DNA of 64,000 nt. Origin: Alisma plantago-aquatica. Lineage: Eukaryota > Streptophyta > Magnoliopsida > Alismatales > Alismataceae. Shown in pieces: positions 21,771-34,020 of the stretch (its first letter is position 1; the number at the start of each line of letters is the position of its first letter). A model generated the notes under the pieces. That model made no database searches and was not told the origin of the DNA. It saw only the letters and a program-made list of their open reading frames with translations. The stretch is from NCBI GenBank assembly GCA_963693085.1, contig OY856411.1:64477001-64541000 (forward strand), given 5' to 3'. Both the position numbers and the translations under genes were made by a program.

Positions 21771-23324
21771 GCCAAACACAAATATCCAGGAGAGTGGTCT
21801 AAAAGTCATATCGTTTAGTTTCCTTTCTTTTGCTTTCCCTTACACACCAAAAACTAGAGAACAATTGTATTCTTTTTTTCATTATTATTCTCAAGAAAAT
21901 GCCATAACTGTAATTGTACGTAAATGGCTATGAAACCGTTCATTTCTGAATGTAATTGATTTTGGAAATCATTCGAGTCAAATATTATGTTTATTGTCAA
22001 TTGGTGAAGGTATTATTTTATTTATTAGTGGATAGATATGATACATGCACCAACCTCAACTAAAAGAAGTCCTTGAACATTATTTTCTTAAGGTTATATT
22101 ATTATTGTATGCATCAAGAATAGAAATGAGAAAATTGAATTACTTAGATGTTGTTAATTTATTGATAATCTCTATATAGATATTTTGAAATTTGAATAAC
22201 CATAGATGGTTTTTATTGATACATGGTTATGCTTCTCCTAAAAGTTCAACTTACATCGATTATGTCACATAAGTTCGATATTTTGATTAAAAAAATCAAA
22301 TAAATAATGAGTAAAGTAAATTATTGTTGTAATGAGGCATTTAGAAAAGAGGAAAAGGTTGGTCAAAGGTCAAATTTTAGAAAGTAAGTATGCACAAGGA
22401 AATTTAAGCTCATACCTAATACATAAACTAAAGTAATTAGTATGGACATTAAATATATATGAAATATCTAAACAAAAACATTCAATGCTCTAACAACTTT
22501 TCTATGTAACTAATTATCAATGTAAAATGAGGCAAACTGAAGTTGTTCTAAGGTGGTCGAACAAATTGATGACCTTGTAAGATAATTATAAATATACTTC
22601 AAATAAGTTAATTTACTTTGATAATTTATCTCCAAAAGGATAAAAAAAGTAAGTAATGTGAAAAAATAAACTGGGTTCATATCTGAACGAAGTGGGAATC
22701 AAGGATATTTTAATAATAACATCAATAGAGATTTTTTGGATCAACTATTGGGGATGGGCACATTGTTTATTTTTTATTTTTGGTATGAATCATATGTCTT
22801 CTTTACTCTGCACTACAATTTAGTCACATAAATCCTATTTAAATATTTGTCACTACAATTGACACGGCTAAACACTATATGTTCTTTTTCTAATGAGTAG
22901 ATGTACTCATTAAAATATGTAGATTGACACAATCTTTTTGAAATGTCTTACTATTTTTGTTGATTGTATATATACGATTCTTGTAACATATGACTATGGT
23001 CAATAGGTTTGATTAAATGTTAGAAATTATATGATCCCTTCAACACTAGGAAAAACAATAAACTAGTTTGGAAAACATTCATGTAATAATATCTTTATGG
23101 TCAACAAAATCTTGGCATTATTCTATTTATTAGTGAAAAGATATGTTTCAAGGACCAGCCATATCTTCATTACATTATTTACTTCAATTCATCAGAAAAC
23201 ATGATTGAATCTTAAATTTTTGATTCCTAAGCTTAATGGCATTATGGTATGTCTCAAGACTACTTGAGAAAAATAAATTATGCAATGATTTATTTATGGA
23301 TAGTTTTCATACATTATATTATTT

Positions 23325-23375
23325 ATGAATGCTTGTGTTTGTATTATACATTGATAGAAAAAGATCAACCATTAA
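23325..23375 (+). pseudogene. Diverged short copy of the F-box gene end (unit B)
   Basis: Partner of 18628-18678; begins MNACVCII, now with an internal TAG, and ends IN plus one residue then TAA. Confidence 0.72.
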
Positions 23376-24100
23376 GACAAGCATTGAATTGTATAAGAGT
23401 GATCTAATAGTCATAGATGTTACTTATTGTCTTCTTCTTTCCCTTATATGCCAAAACCTAGAAACCATGTGTATACTTATTTTGATTAATAATATAAAGA
23501 AATCATCATTAATGTTTGCAAATGTGAATGAAGTGGTTCATTTATGATCATGTGTGATATTAGAAGTGATTTTAGAAAGTATTCATGTAATGCTCTTGTT
23601 GACACCCCTTTTTTTCATTAATTCAATGGTCAAAATTAGATTTTCTCTCAAACTAATGATGGAGTTCATCTAATTTGGTATGTGTTCTCCATATATTTTA
23701 ACTTTTTAATCCACTCATTAGATGTATTTGTCGCAGTTTGTGGGTTAATATACAAAAGTATATTCTTTTGGACTTAAGTTAAATTTTCCCTTTATCTCTA
23801 TTTTTCAAATATTTGCAAACAGAAATCATGTTTTTCTTTGTTTCATCATTTTTTTCTCATAATCACACCCAAACCATCACTTTTTGATGAAATGAAGATT
23901 TATGAATAGAAATACCTTTTTCATGGGAAACATGGGTATGAACAACACCTTCCTCAATCGTACTAGGATTTAGAAATCTATTTTTTGCACAACTATCCTA
24001 GATTTTAGCTACACTTGGGTAGAGTCAATCCATCAAGTCATTTTGGTTCTTTTCCACAAGTATAAGTGTTTGTCCTCAATTTTCTATGTTTAATGTATAA

Positions 24101-24105
24101 TAGAT
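24101..24105 (+). repeat. Copia left target-site duplication
   Basis: TAGAT, repeated at 33211-33215. Confidence 0.95.
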
Positions 24106-25289
24106 TGTTGGTATGTATGCCCTGAGAGCCAATCAAGGGATGATTGGTGGGATACATTGAGATTGATTTGATAAACATCAGAGGCAAGCTTCCAATTCTT
24201 TTTGGTTCAGTCGTATGAGATAATGATAGAACAGATTGAATGTCTAGAGAATGACAGTACTCAATGACGTATGCCTTCAGGTTCAGGACCTGAACGATGA
24301 GATCATACGGATGCTAAGAGTTTGTACATTCTTATTATGTCCCTAGTAGAATGTCATTGTGAAAGGTAGATGGACAGAAATGACACACAAGACTAGATTG
24401 TGGTGTTGGTTGATGACAAAATCTCATTAGTCATGATATGGAGATATCAAACCAAACACATAGGTACTTGTTAGAGAACAAGTGTACCAGACAGACCCAC
24501 CGTGAGTTTGACACATGGAACCATGACATGGTAGTCACAGTCAGTTCTCACAGTGATGGTGGTGAATGTGATTCTTTGACCTAAAATCACTACACTCAGC
24601 ACATGTCGTTGGGTACACTTTGACATCATCAAACACAGTCCTGACACATGGGTTGTTATAAAGGTGATGATCGGGTGACTTTGACACATGGGGCTTTTGA
24701 GGGGTGAGTGATAGATATGGGATTTGCCCCTCCTGAGGGAGTTTGATATCCATGGCCAATTGATGAGTAGGATTGAGATAGGTGTGCATGCATGTGTGAA
24801 TCTGTATGTGATATTGATGTCATACATATCTCCTCCAATCTGCTCTGAGATCAAGAAAGTGAATGAACGTTGATAGGATGACTGTTCCATGCCTCAAGTT
24901 CATTCAGGATATCAGTGATAAAGGAATTATACATTTAGTGTAACACCATTCACAGATTGTAGGATTGAAATTTGTTCTCCAATTTTCTATTTCACTTGGG
25001 TAGCACTGATGTGTGACTAGGCACTGCTCTTTGCTTTTGAAGTCATAAGTGTTATGGACTTTCACTGCCAACGTGAAATGGACCTGCAGGGTCACACACA
25101 TAGGATTTAATATGGAAGAGGAGTTTATCCACAAATGATGTTTAGATTGATTACTAAAGGTGTTTAGTAGTTCAATTAAACACTCAATTAATTGATAGCT
25201 CAATATCATAGTGTTCAAGGTGTTGGACCAGTTGATTGAGAGTATCAGATTGATTAAAATTGCAATTGACTGATTTGCACAGTCTGCTG

Positions 25290-25680
25290 CTCCAACCGAT
25301 CCGCTCATGGGATGAATCGATGTTGAACCGATCGGCTCATGCAGTGAGATGATCGACTCATGTGTCACCAAATGATAGACTCAATTGCTGAACCGATCGG
25401 TTCGTGTGACCAACCGAGATCGTTTGGAAAATTAGAAGACTATTTTGGAAATATAGTTGTTTCACTTGTACAAATTCGATTTGGACAAGGACTAATATTG
25501 GATTAGTTGGAAACAAATATGGAAAGTCAATTTGAGTTGGATCAAGACTGTGAACTGATCAGTTCAGGGCACCAACCGATCGGTTGAGAGCCCCAAACGA
25601 TCAGCTCAGGTCCTAGCCGATCGGCTCAGAGGCCAAAATGACCGGTTCAGTTGTGAAATGATCGATTCAGCTGCCGCAAC
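25290..25680. repeat. ACCGATCGGTTCA palindrome array in Copia U3
   Basis: About ten copies or decayed copies of the self-complementary word AACCGATCGGTT, often followed by CA, at irregular spacing (for example 25328, 25393, 25552, 25575, 25618, 25640). Changes are mostly C to T or G to A. The array ends ~90 bp before the TATA box. Confidence 0.88.
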
Positions 25681-25769
25681 ATGTTAGATTTGTGGAAAAT
25701 CTTGAACCCTTCTACTCCTACTTTAATCCCACATTGCTCGGGATAGAGAACCATGTCCCATGACCCTCC

Positions 25770-25777
25770 TATATATA
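25770..25777 (+). promoter_or_regulatory. TATA box of Copia 5' LTR
   Basis: TATATATA followed by GGGGTATTGGGG; conserved in the 3' LTR at 32645-32652. Confidence 0.7.
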
Positions 25778-26311
25778 GGGGTATTGGGGGCTTCTCAGAA
25801 CACAACTCAGATAACCAGTTGCTCTGTAAAGTTGTCATTCTCTCTAGTTGTGGTAATCGAGAGAGCCTGAGCAAGTGCTACCCTATAAGGGAGGCACAAC
25901 AAGAGAAAGGCAACTACAGAAAAGTGAATGGTGGCAGGAGAGTGTGTCAGTGACTAGTACGCTGACAGGAGGGTACGAATCCTTTCGATTCCTTATGGGA
26001 CAAGGAGATCAGAGTTCCAGGTGGTCTGTGTAGACTACTTCAGAGGTGGGAGACTTCTGTCGCTCGGAGGATAGTTTTCTATCCCGACAGTCCCGGTGAG
26101 ACCAGGAGCTGCATAGACACCGTCCAAGACCGGAGGTGAAGACCGTGCAAGCCGTGAGGTATTATCGTCGAGCAAGCCTCAGGACATGGTATGATTCCGC
26201 AAACCATCCTTCCTACTGTATAGACGTTGACGTGATTCCTTCGTTTTGGGCTTGGGGGAGAAGAAATTTTTTATTTCCGCTACCTTCTCTATCTCCCCTA
26301 AAACCCAACAG

Positions 26312-26329
26312 TGGTATCAGAGCCACGTC
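26312..26329 (+). promoter_or_regulatory. Primer-binding site (tRNA-iMet type)
   Basis: TGGTATCAGAGCCACGT, one base after the 5' LTR end, the standard plant initiator-tRNA-Met complement. Confidence 0.93.
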
Positions 26330-26769
26330 AACAACTCTATACTTTAGGATTATCAATATGATCGATTTTGGTTTGTCACCTTTATTTATTGCATACGATG
26401 CAAATAAAATTGGCTTTATGCATGTCCAATCCTAAATCCACAAATCCCAATATACATATACGATATGCAATATGAATGCACTCGAAATGCGTCGCCCTTA
26501 CACGAGTTTTGTGGTGGATGCATAGCGTGGTTATGGCCAATAAACCCTATCTATGTATGGTTGTATGTGGTTGCTTGCATCTCGGTTTGCGAACCGATTC
26601 CCTATCTCCTATTCCTGATGTAACTCAAGATAACTCGAGATTTCTTTTCTACCTTTGCCCCCCCCCCCCGAATGTGACTCAGGGTTTCACTATTCAATTA
26701 TAAAATAGGATAGAATTTTATTTCCTATTATGTCGAAGAACGGCGGACATCCTGACGGCAGTTGAGAAG

Positions 26770-26955
26770 ATCGGTTCAAGGAGTGAACCGATCAGTTGAC
26801 GTTCCAGACGATCGGTTCAAGGAGTGGGCCGATCGGTTGAGGACCGGTTTGAGGAGCAAGATGAGCGGGTGGCGGCCATGAGGAGATGCACGATGACCAG
26901 GCGAACCGATCGGTTGGAGGAGCCAACTAATCGGCTGGTGGCACCCAGACAATTG
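26770..26955. repeat. Same CCGATCGG words in the Copia internal leader
   Basis: At least five further CGATCGGTT or ACCGATC words lie downstream of the primer site, between it and gag, outside the LTR. Confidence 0.85.
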
Positions 26956-27756
26956 GCCAGAGCGAGCAAGTCATTCATGTGATGAGTTGATGTAGTCAGA
27001 CGGCTATGGCACATAGTTCATCTTGTATACGTTGCATGTGATGTAGACCTAGATGACCGTGATTCCTCTTGGCTTGAGGAATCACATTAGGATGGCCATA
27101 ATCATCGCTTTTATCGTTTCGCTTGTTTTCTGTGGGATATAGCATGTATAAGATATGTACTATATATTGTGGTGATTGGATATGCATATGTACCTATAAA
27201 AACCAAATATTTCATTAAACGTTAAAGTTTTAGATGCCTTCCAAATGCAACATACGTGAAAAACTTGATCGACCAAGTGTAGGCACTCCCTAGCATGGTG
27301 CACTGTCTATCTCGTGGAAGCGTGAAGGATGGATATGTGGGTCTGCCCTAGCAGGGTGCATATTCATCGTGTTGGCTTTGGGTTTGACTTAACAAGGTGA
27401 TCTAGATGGGATCTAGTACCTTAAGGCATGGAGGTGATCATGGAAAGGAGTTGCACATGACATCTTTCTAGAGTTGCATATGATGCAATCGACAAAAGTT
27501 GCCTACCTGGAAGATCTAAGTTGTGGGTGATAGCATTAGTTGGTCCATGACTTAGAGGATTTTAGAATCTTGCCCACTTGAAGATTTTACACTACAATCT
27601 TCTAAATTGATGGTGAGGGCTATCAATTTGAACTAAAATAGTGGGAGCGATAATTAATTAAAGGCCTAATAATATCATCAACTTTTCAAATCAATCAAAT
27701 AAGTCAAAATTGAGTTTTGGACTAAAAACATTGCATTTTTTCCTTTTGTAGTACAA

Positions 27757-28578
27757 ATGGCAACAAACAACAATCACATTTCATTATGATCGGTCCTTAA
27801 AAAGGACAAGCTGAATGGGACTAACTTCCACGGTTGGTTTCGGACATTGAGAATTGTTCTCACTCAAGAGCGAAAGCTCTATGTCCTGGATACTCCAATT
27901 TCATATGAACCTGCTCCTACTGCACCAAAGGTAGAAAGCGATACTTACAAGAAGCATTTTGATGATGCCATTGATGCAAAGTGCTTGATGTTGTGCTCCA
28001 TGAACCACGAGTTGCAGAGACAACATGAGAACATGGGTGTCATTGAGATGATTCAGCATCTCAGGAACATGTATGAAGATCAAGCACAGAAAGAGAGATA
28101 TGATGTCTCCAGGGCACTGTTCAAGTGTGTCGTGACAGAAGGAGATCCAGTTGGTCCTCACACGCTTAAAATGATTGGGTATGTGGAGAACCTGATAAGA
28201 CTGGGATTTCCCCTGAGCCAAGAGTTGGCTACTGGCGTGATAGTGCAATCCTTGCCAGAATCCTAGAGTCAGTTTGTGATGAACTACAACATGAACAACT
28301 TTGATAGGCCACTATCAGAGTTGTTGGGCATGTTGAGGACAGCTGAGGCACAGATGAAGAAGGACAAGCCTAAGTCTGTGATGGTGATCAGCAGCAAGAA
28401 AGGCAAGTCCAAGTGCAAGGGCAAAGGCAAAGCTAAGAAAGGTTCTGATGCTAGCCAGCAGCCCAAGTCATCTTCAACTCTCAAGGCCAAGGGAGGTGTG
28501 ACCAAGAAAGGAAATTGCCACCATTGTCAAAAGCCAGGACATTGGAAAAGGAATTGTCCTCTCTATCTGGAAGAATAA
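27757..28578 (+). pseudogene. Copia gag, two in-frame stops
   Basis: A 273-codon frame beginning ATGGCAACAAAC. Order: an N-terminal KLNGTNFHGWFR motif (typical L-G-x-N-F-x-x-W of Copia gag), a UBN2-type helical region, a basic Lys-Gly-rich stretch and a zinc knuckle CHHCQKPGHWKRNC (C-x2-C-x4-H-x4-C) near the end. A TGA interrupts it at about codon 10 (likely CGA to TGA) and a TAG at 28264-28266 (likely TGG to TAG). A TAA ends it just after the knuckle, where protease would normally continue. Gag would form the virus-like particle core of the retrotransposon. Confidence 0.9.
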
Positions 28579-30978
28579 ATGGAGGAGGAAACAGACGTCT
28601 CCACATAAAGGTGTCATGAAATAAACTTGTAACACTTTTTTAGGTATATGATACCAAGATATAAAGTGTAAAGCACTCAATGAATGGGGAAAGTGTTGCC
28701 ACCATAGATAGGAGTACTTTAGTTTATTTCCAGCCATAAAGGCATGTAATACAGTTATGAACTGATATTTCATATTTTCCAATAGATAGAAACACTTTAT
28801 TTTGCATATTGTATGACAATGATGGCAATTAATAAAGTTGATGTTTCAATTTCAAAGATATGATCTTTGTGGTAATGCCTTGTTTATCTTGTGATACTTG
28901 GTATGCATAAGATAAAATGATATCTAAAAGTTATTGATAACTCTAACAATCAAATTAGCATAAATCGTGAGAAATTCATTTCTAGTTTCCATATGATGGA
29001 TAAATCTAGACTCTTTTGGTTACCTAACCAGTAAGAGACACGAATCTCTTGGATATGGTTAATCAATCTTCACTAGTGGTAGTGGGAGAATGATTATCCT
29101 ATTAGGTATAATACATGTGATGTATTTACATACCTATTGGAGAAAATGCTAATACTTCAAATGGTGTTTAGAGAAATACCAATAAGAATATCTTGAAGTG
29201 TTCAAGAATATCATAGATGAAGTATTTGGTAAAGTGTTAATTCTTGATGAGATCAATGAATGAAATACTTAAAACAAATGTTTGAGATCTTTAAGAGTGA
29301 TTATGATAGTGTATCATAGTGAACTCATGATCAAGGCATGGTGATGTCTAAATCAAAAGGAGTCATACTCTAAGGAGTTAAAGAATGAGTATAAAATAAC
29401 TGAATTCTTCTTGAATAAAGAATACCCAACACTAATAAAAGACATTAAGAATCACAAGGAGTTGTGAGTTCTTATATCCTTGACAGATACATCTTGATCA
29501 TCTATATGATGATTTGGTCATGTGATGAGTCAACTATCTAGATGAATATGAGGAACTAGATTTTGAGTTATGGTTTATAACCATTACATCCTAAATGACT
29601 TCCATGTAAACCATAAGGTATGACATTGATCGTAGCACCCATTGGAATGAAATCCATAAGTGCAAATGAGTCTTAAGCATTAAGACACATGGTTAACATT
29701 TTGAGAAGGATGATTCTTGTTAATTGCAACTTAATGACTAAGAGATTTGGCATACAGATACTAAAACCGCATTCCTATGAGGAATAAAACAAGGATGTGT
29801 ACGTGACACAACCTATAAGGTTTATGAATTCATTAATGCAAATGAAGTCTATAAGTTACAATGGACTAATCAATGTGATTGATTACAAGCAACTCAGAGC
29901 TGGATCTTTACTTTGATAATATGGTCAAAGGGTTTGACTGATATGACAAAGATAAAGAAGGAATCTGTGATTTAGTGGGAGCATATTCACATTCCACATG
30001 TTGATGTGAAATGGAAATGTTCTAGAATGGAAATCCAAAGTGGAAATTATCTTTAAGGAAGATAGAGATGTTTCCTATGTGATAGGAATAGAGACATATA
30101 GAGACAGTTCTTGAATAACCTCTTGACCTGAAAAGAGAAAGCATACATTGGCAATCTATACTGAAGGGTTCAGTGTGCACAGATTCAGTGGGAGAAAACC
30201 AGTCCATGTTACATGGAGTTAGTATCCCAAGGCCAAGTGTCCAATTCTTATGAAGAATGGGAACACTAAGAATAGATATGGATCTATCATGTATGCAATT
30301 ATCCCAATATCTTGCATGTATGGACATGGCAAGAACAAAAATGCATTCATCATCTTGTATGTAGGACATGATAATATGATATGCTCATCCTGATAACTCG
30401 TACGTGGGACATGACGAGTGGATGTCTGTCTAGTTCCAGTATGGGTTACTGGAATACCATGAGAACTTGATAATTACTTGAGAATTACTAGTTCTATGGA
30501 AATAAAGAAGAGTTCGATGTAACGAGTTACACTGATGCAAACTTCCAAAAGGACAGAAATTAATCGCAAAATATATATGAGATATATAAAAGTGAATGTT
30601 TGTTGATAATTGGAAACGTTCCAATAAATCTGTTTAAAAGGAAATGTCGAGTATCCATGTGTTAGAGACCATTAGTGGATACTATATGGATCTAAAAGTT
30701 CATGAGATGAACTTATAGATATTCCGGTCATTGATGACAAGTAGGGAATACTTGGTCATGCAATGTGGCTAAAGGTTAGCAAAGGAATACTGGATCGCAT
30801 ATTACAGCAACTCCATCTCATACGTGTGACGTACAATGAATAGATGAGAGACATGCAATTAATATTTGACTTTGGCAAGGTGTTGCTATAACTCACTACA
30901 TTATCTCTAGATCATAGTAACATGTGGGACATGTTTGAAGATCACTATGAATATGATTCAAGGGTGATTGGCTTGTAG
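28579..30978 (+). pseudogene. Heavily degenerate Copia pol
   Basis: Only scattered reverse-transcriptase landmarks can be recognised across frames: the DVKTAFL-type motif near 29757-29780 followed by DVYVTQP, the QATQSW stretch near 29888, YVIGIETYRDS near 30077-30110, and a YTDAN-type RNase H motif near 30525. Many stops, indels and apparent deletions separate them. Protease and integrase are not recognisable between 28600 and 29500. The ~2.4 kb is too short for a full Copia pol. Confidence 0.7.
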
Positions 30979-30992
30979 TGCAAGTGGGAGTC
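30979..30992 (+). promoter_or_regulatory. Copia polypurine tract
   Basis: TGCAAGTGGGAGTC directly before the 3' LTR. Confidence 0.88.
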
Positions 30993-33210
30993 TGTTGGTA
31001 TGTATGCCATGAGATCCAATCATGGGATGATTGGTGTGATACATTAAGATTGAATTGATAAACATCAAAGGCAAGCTTCCAATTCTTTCTAGTTCAGTCA
31101 TATGAGATAATGATAGAACATATTGAATGTCTAGAGAATGACAGTACTCAATGACGTATGCCTTCAGGTTCAAGACCTGAATGATGAGATCATACAAATG
31201 CTAAGAGTTTGTACATTCTTATTATGTCCCTATTCAGATGTCATTATGGAAGGTAGATAGACAGCAATGACACACAAGACTAGATTATTGTGTTGGTTGA
31301 TGACAGAATCTCATTAGTCATGATATGGAGATATCAAACCAAACACATAGGTACTTGTTAGAGAACAAGTTAATCAGATAGACCCACTGTGAGTTTGACA
31401 CATGGAACCATGCCATAGTAGTCACAGTAAGTTCTCATAGTGATGGTGGTGAATGTGATTCTTTGAACTAAAATCACTACACTCAACACACGTCGTTGGG
31501 TACACTTTGACATCATCAAATGCAGTCCTGAAACATGGGTTGTTATAAAGGTGATGATTGGGTGGCTTTGACAAATGGGGTTTTTGAGGGGTGAGTGATA
31601 GTTATGGGATTTGTCCCTCCTGAGGGAGTTTGATATGCATGGCCACTTGATGAGTAGGATTGAAATAGGCGTGCACACATGTGTGAATCAGTATGTGATA
31701 TTGATGCCATACATATCTCCTCCAATCTGCTCTGAGATCAAGAAAGTGAATGAACATTGACAGGATTATTGTTCCATGCCTCGAGTTCATTCGAGATATC
31801 AGTGATAAACGAATTATACATTCACTGTAACACCATTCACAGATTATAGGATTGAAAGTTGTTATCCAACTTTCTATTTCACTTGGGTAGCACTGATGTA
31901 TGACTAGGCACCGCTCTTTACTTGTAAAGTCATAAGTGTTATGGACTTTCACTGGCAACGTGAAATGGACATGCAGGGTCACACACATAGGATTTAATCT
32001 AGAAGAGGATTTTATCCAGAAATGATGTTTAGATTGATTACTAAAGGAGTTTAGTAGTTCAATTAAACACTCAATTAATTGATAGCTCAATATCATAGTG
32101 TTCAAGGTGTTGGACCAGTTGATTGAGAGTATCAGATTAATTGAAATTGCAATTGACTGATTTGCACAGTTTGCTGCTCCAATCGATCAGCTCATGGGAT
32201 GAACTGATCGGCTCAGGTTGTTGAACCGATCGGCTCATGCAGTGAGATGATCGGCACATTCATTGAACCGATCGATTCATGTGACCAACCAAGATCGTTT
32301 GGAAAATAAGAAGACTATTTTGCAAATATATATTTTTCACTTGTACAAATTCGATTTGGACAAGGATTAATATTGGATTAGTTGGAAACAAATATGGAAA
32401 GTCAATTTGAGTTGGATCAAGACCGTGAACCGATCGGTTTAGGGCACTAATCGATCAGTTGAGAGCCCCAAATGATCAGCTCAGGTCCCAGTCGATCGGC
32501 TCAGAGGCCGAAACGATCAGTTCAGTTGTGAAATGATCGGTTCAGCTTCCGCAACATGTCAGATTTGTGGTAAATCTCGAACCCTTCTACTCCTGCTTTA
32601 ATCCCGCATTGCCCGGGATAGAGAACCATGTCCTATGACCCACCTATATATAGGGGTATTGGGGGCTTCTCAGAACACAACTCAAAACACTAGTTGCTCT
32701 GTAAAGTTTTTGTTCTCTCTGGTTGTGGTAACCAAGAGAGCCCGAGCAAGTGCTACCTGATAAGAGAGGCACAACAAGGGAAAGACAACTGTAGAAAAGT
32801 GACTGGTGGCAGGAGAGTGTGTCAGTGACTAGTATGTTGACAGGAGGGTGTGACTCCTTTCGATTCCTTGTGGAATAAGGAGATCAGAGTTCTAGGTGGT
32901 CTGTGTGGACTACTTCAGAGGCGGGAGACTTCTGTCGCTCGGAGGACAACTATCAATCCTGACAGTCTTGGTGAGACCAGGAGTTGTCAGTCCTGGTGAG
33001 ACCAGGAGCTGCACAGACACTATTCAAGATCGGAGGTGAAGAGCGCACAAGCTGCGAGGTATTGTCGTCGAGCAAGCCTCGGGACAAGGTATGATTCCGC
33101 AAACCATCCTTCCTACTGTATGGACATTGACACGATTCCTTCATTTTCGGCTTGGGGGAGAAGAAAATTTTTGTTTCCCCTGCCTTCTCTATCTCCCCTA
33201 AAACCCAACA
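30993..33210 (+). repeat. Copia 3' LTR
   Basis: TGTTGGTATGTATGCC to CCCAACA, collinear with the 5' LTR, including the CGATCGG array (32175-32550) and TATA box (32645-32652). It has a short duplicated GTCTTGGTGAGACCAGGAG segment near 32965-33010 that the 5' LTR lacks. Confidence 0.95.
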
Positions 33211-33215
33211 TAGAT
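33211..33215 (+). repeat. Copia right target-site duplication
   Basis: TAGAT, matching 24101-24105. Confidence 0.95.
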
Positions 33216-33590
33216 GGGGGTAACTTTGAATGATATCTGATGTAGCCCTATTTTAGGGCTCCATCTTGTGTCTTTTTGCATCTTAGTTGCATCTAAACAA
33301 GTTAGATTGCAAGTTAATTCCCTCAATATGCATATTTCTGTCAAATGTACTTATAGACGTTCTTGGCATGATTTTCAGGTACTTGGAGCATGCCTTGGAT
33401 GGATAAGATAGGAGGAAGGTGTTTTGCGATTCCTCTGCCCATGGAGAGGTTCAAAGAAGGCCCCAAAGCTCCCTTAACCTACCCCTAGTGGATAGGAGTC
33501 AAGCTTAAGAAAAGAAGTCCATATATCATGAAGTTCAAAGCTCAAAGTACAAGCAAAGCTCCCAACACAGTCGTGGTGACACATAATGAC
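33211..33590 (+). repeat. 4.6 kb segmental duplication, unit B (right part)
   Basis: Collinear with 20336-20712 from TAGATGGGGGTAAC onward; the match ends at about 33590 where CACGACCGTG-type words begin. Confidence 0.88.
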
Positions 33591-34020
33591 CGTGCTGTAA
33601 ATGAAGAAATCACAAGAAAAATCTCAATTTTGAAACATCTTTAGAAAATCCTCCATCACTTCTATGCTATCCAACACGACCGTGTTTCCATCCTCCACCA
33701 TGGGTGTGCTAGCTAGGATGGCCATGCTACCACCCCACCACCACGGCTCTGTTAGCCAGTACAGTCGTGCTTCCACCTGCCCACCACGACCATGCGACCC
33801 AACACGACCATGCTACATATCACCCACCATGGTCATGCTACCCAGGATGGATGTGCTACCTAGCTCCCAATACGGTCCTTCTACCTAGCACGGTCATTCT
33901 ACTAGCCTTCCAAGAGCTTAGAATTCTACTATAATTTTGTCAATTTCCACCTCGCCCGTTCCATTCCACCACAGGCGTGCTGACCCCTACCCACCACAGT
34001 CGTGTTGTCCTGTACGACCA
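33585..34020. repeat. CACGGCCGTG-like word array, mostly decayed
   Basis: About a dozen words such as ACACGACCGTG, CACGACCATGC and CACGGTCAT, consistent with the palindrome CACGGCCGTG after C-to-T and G-to-A change. Similar words recur at 36950-37035 downstream of the gag remnant. Confidence 0.7.

Larger units (their letters stand above)
20713..24105 (+). repeat. 4.6 kb segmental duplication, unit B (left part)
   Basis: Left part of unit B, cut at 24105 by the Copia element. The right part resumes at 33211. See unit A. Confidence 0.9.
24106..26310 (+). repeat. Copia 5' LTR
   Basis: TGTTGGTATGTATGCC to CCCAACA, with inverted 5 bp ends TGTTG/CAACA. It holds the ACCGATCGGTT array (25290-25680), a TATA box at 25770-25777 and the GGTAATCGAGAGAGCC block. 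Confidence 0.95.
24106..33210 (+). mobile_element. Complete, decayed Copia retrotransposon (9.1 kb)
   Basis: Both LTRs (2205 and 2218 bp), primer site, gag, degenerate pol, polypurine tract and a 5 bp target duplication are present. The LTRs differ at 15 of the first ~207 aligned positions by my count, mostly transitions, so the insertion is not recent. Gag survives with two stops. Pol is reduced to scattered motifs, so the element cannot move by itself. The UBN2-type gag with one zinc knuckle, and the PPT and LTR start shared with the remnant at 3735, place it in Copia; the exact lineage is not assigned. Confidence 0.95.

Noticed and set aside
24471..25371. Minus-strand frames of 139 and 155 codons
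   Set aside because: They lie within the Copia 5' LTR and recur as counterparts in the 3' LTR (31370-32105) with different breaks; non-coding LTR sequence.
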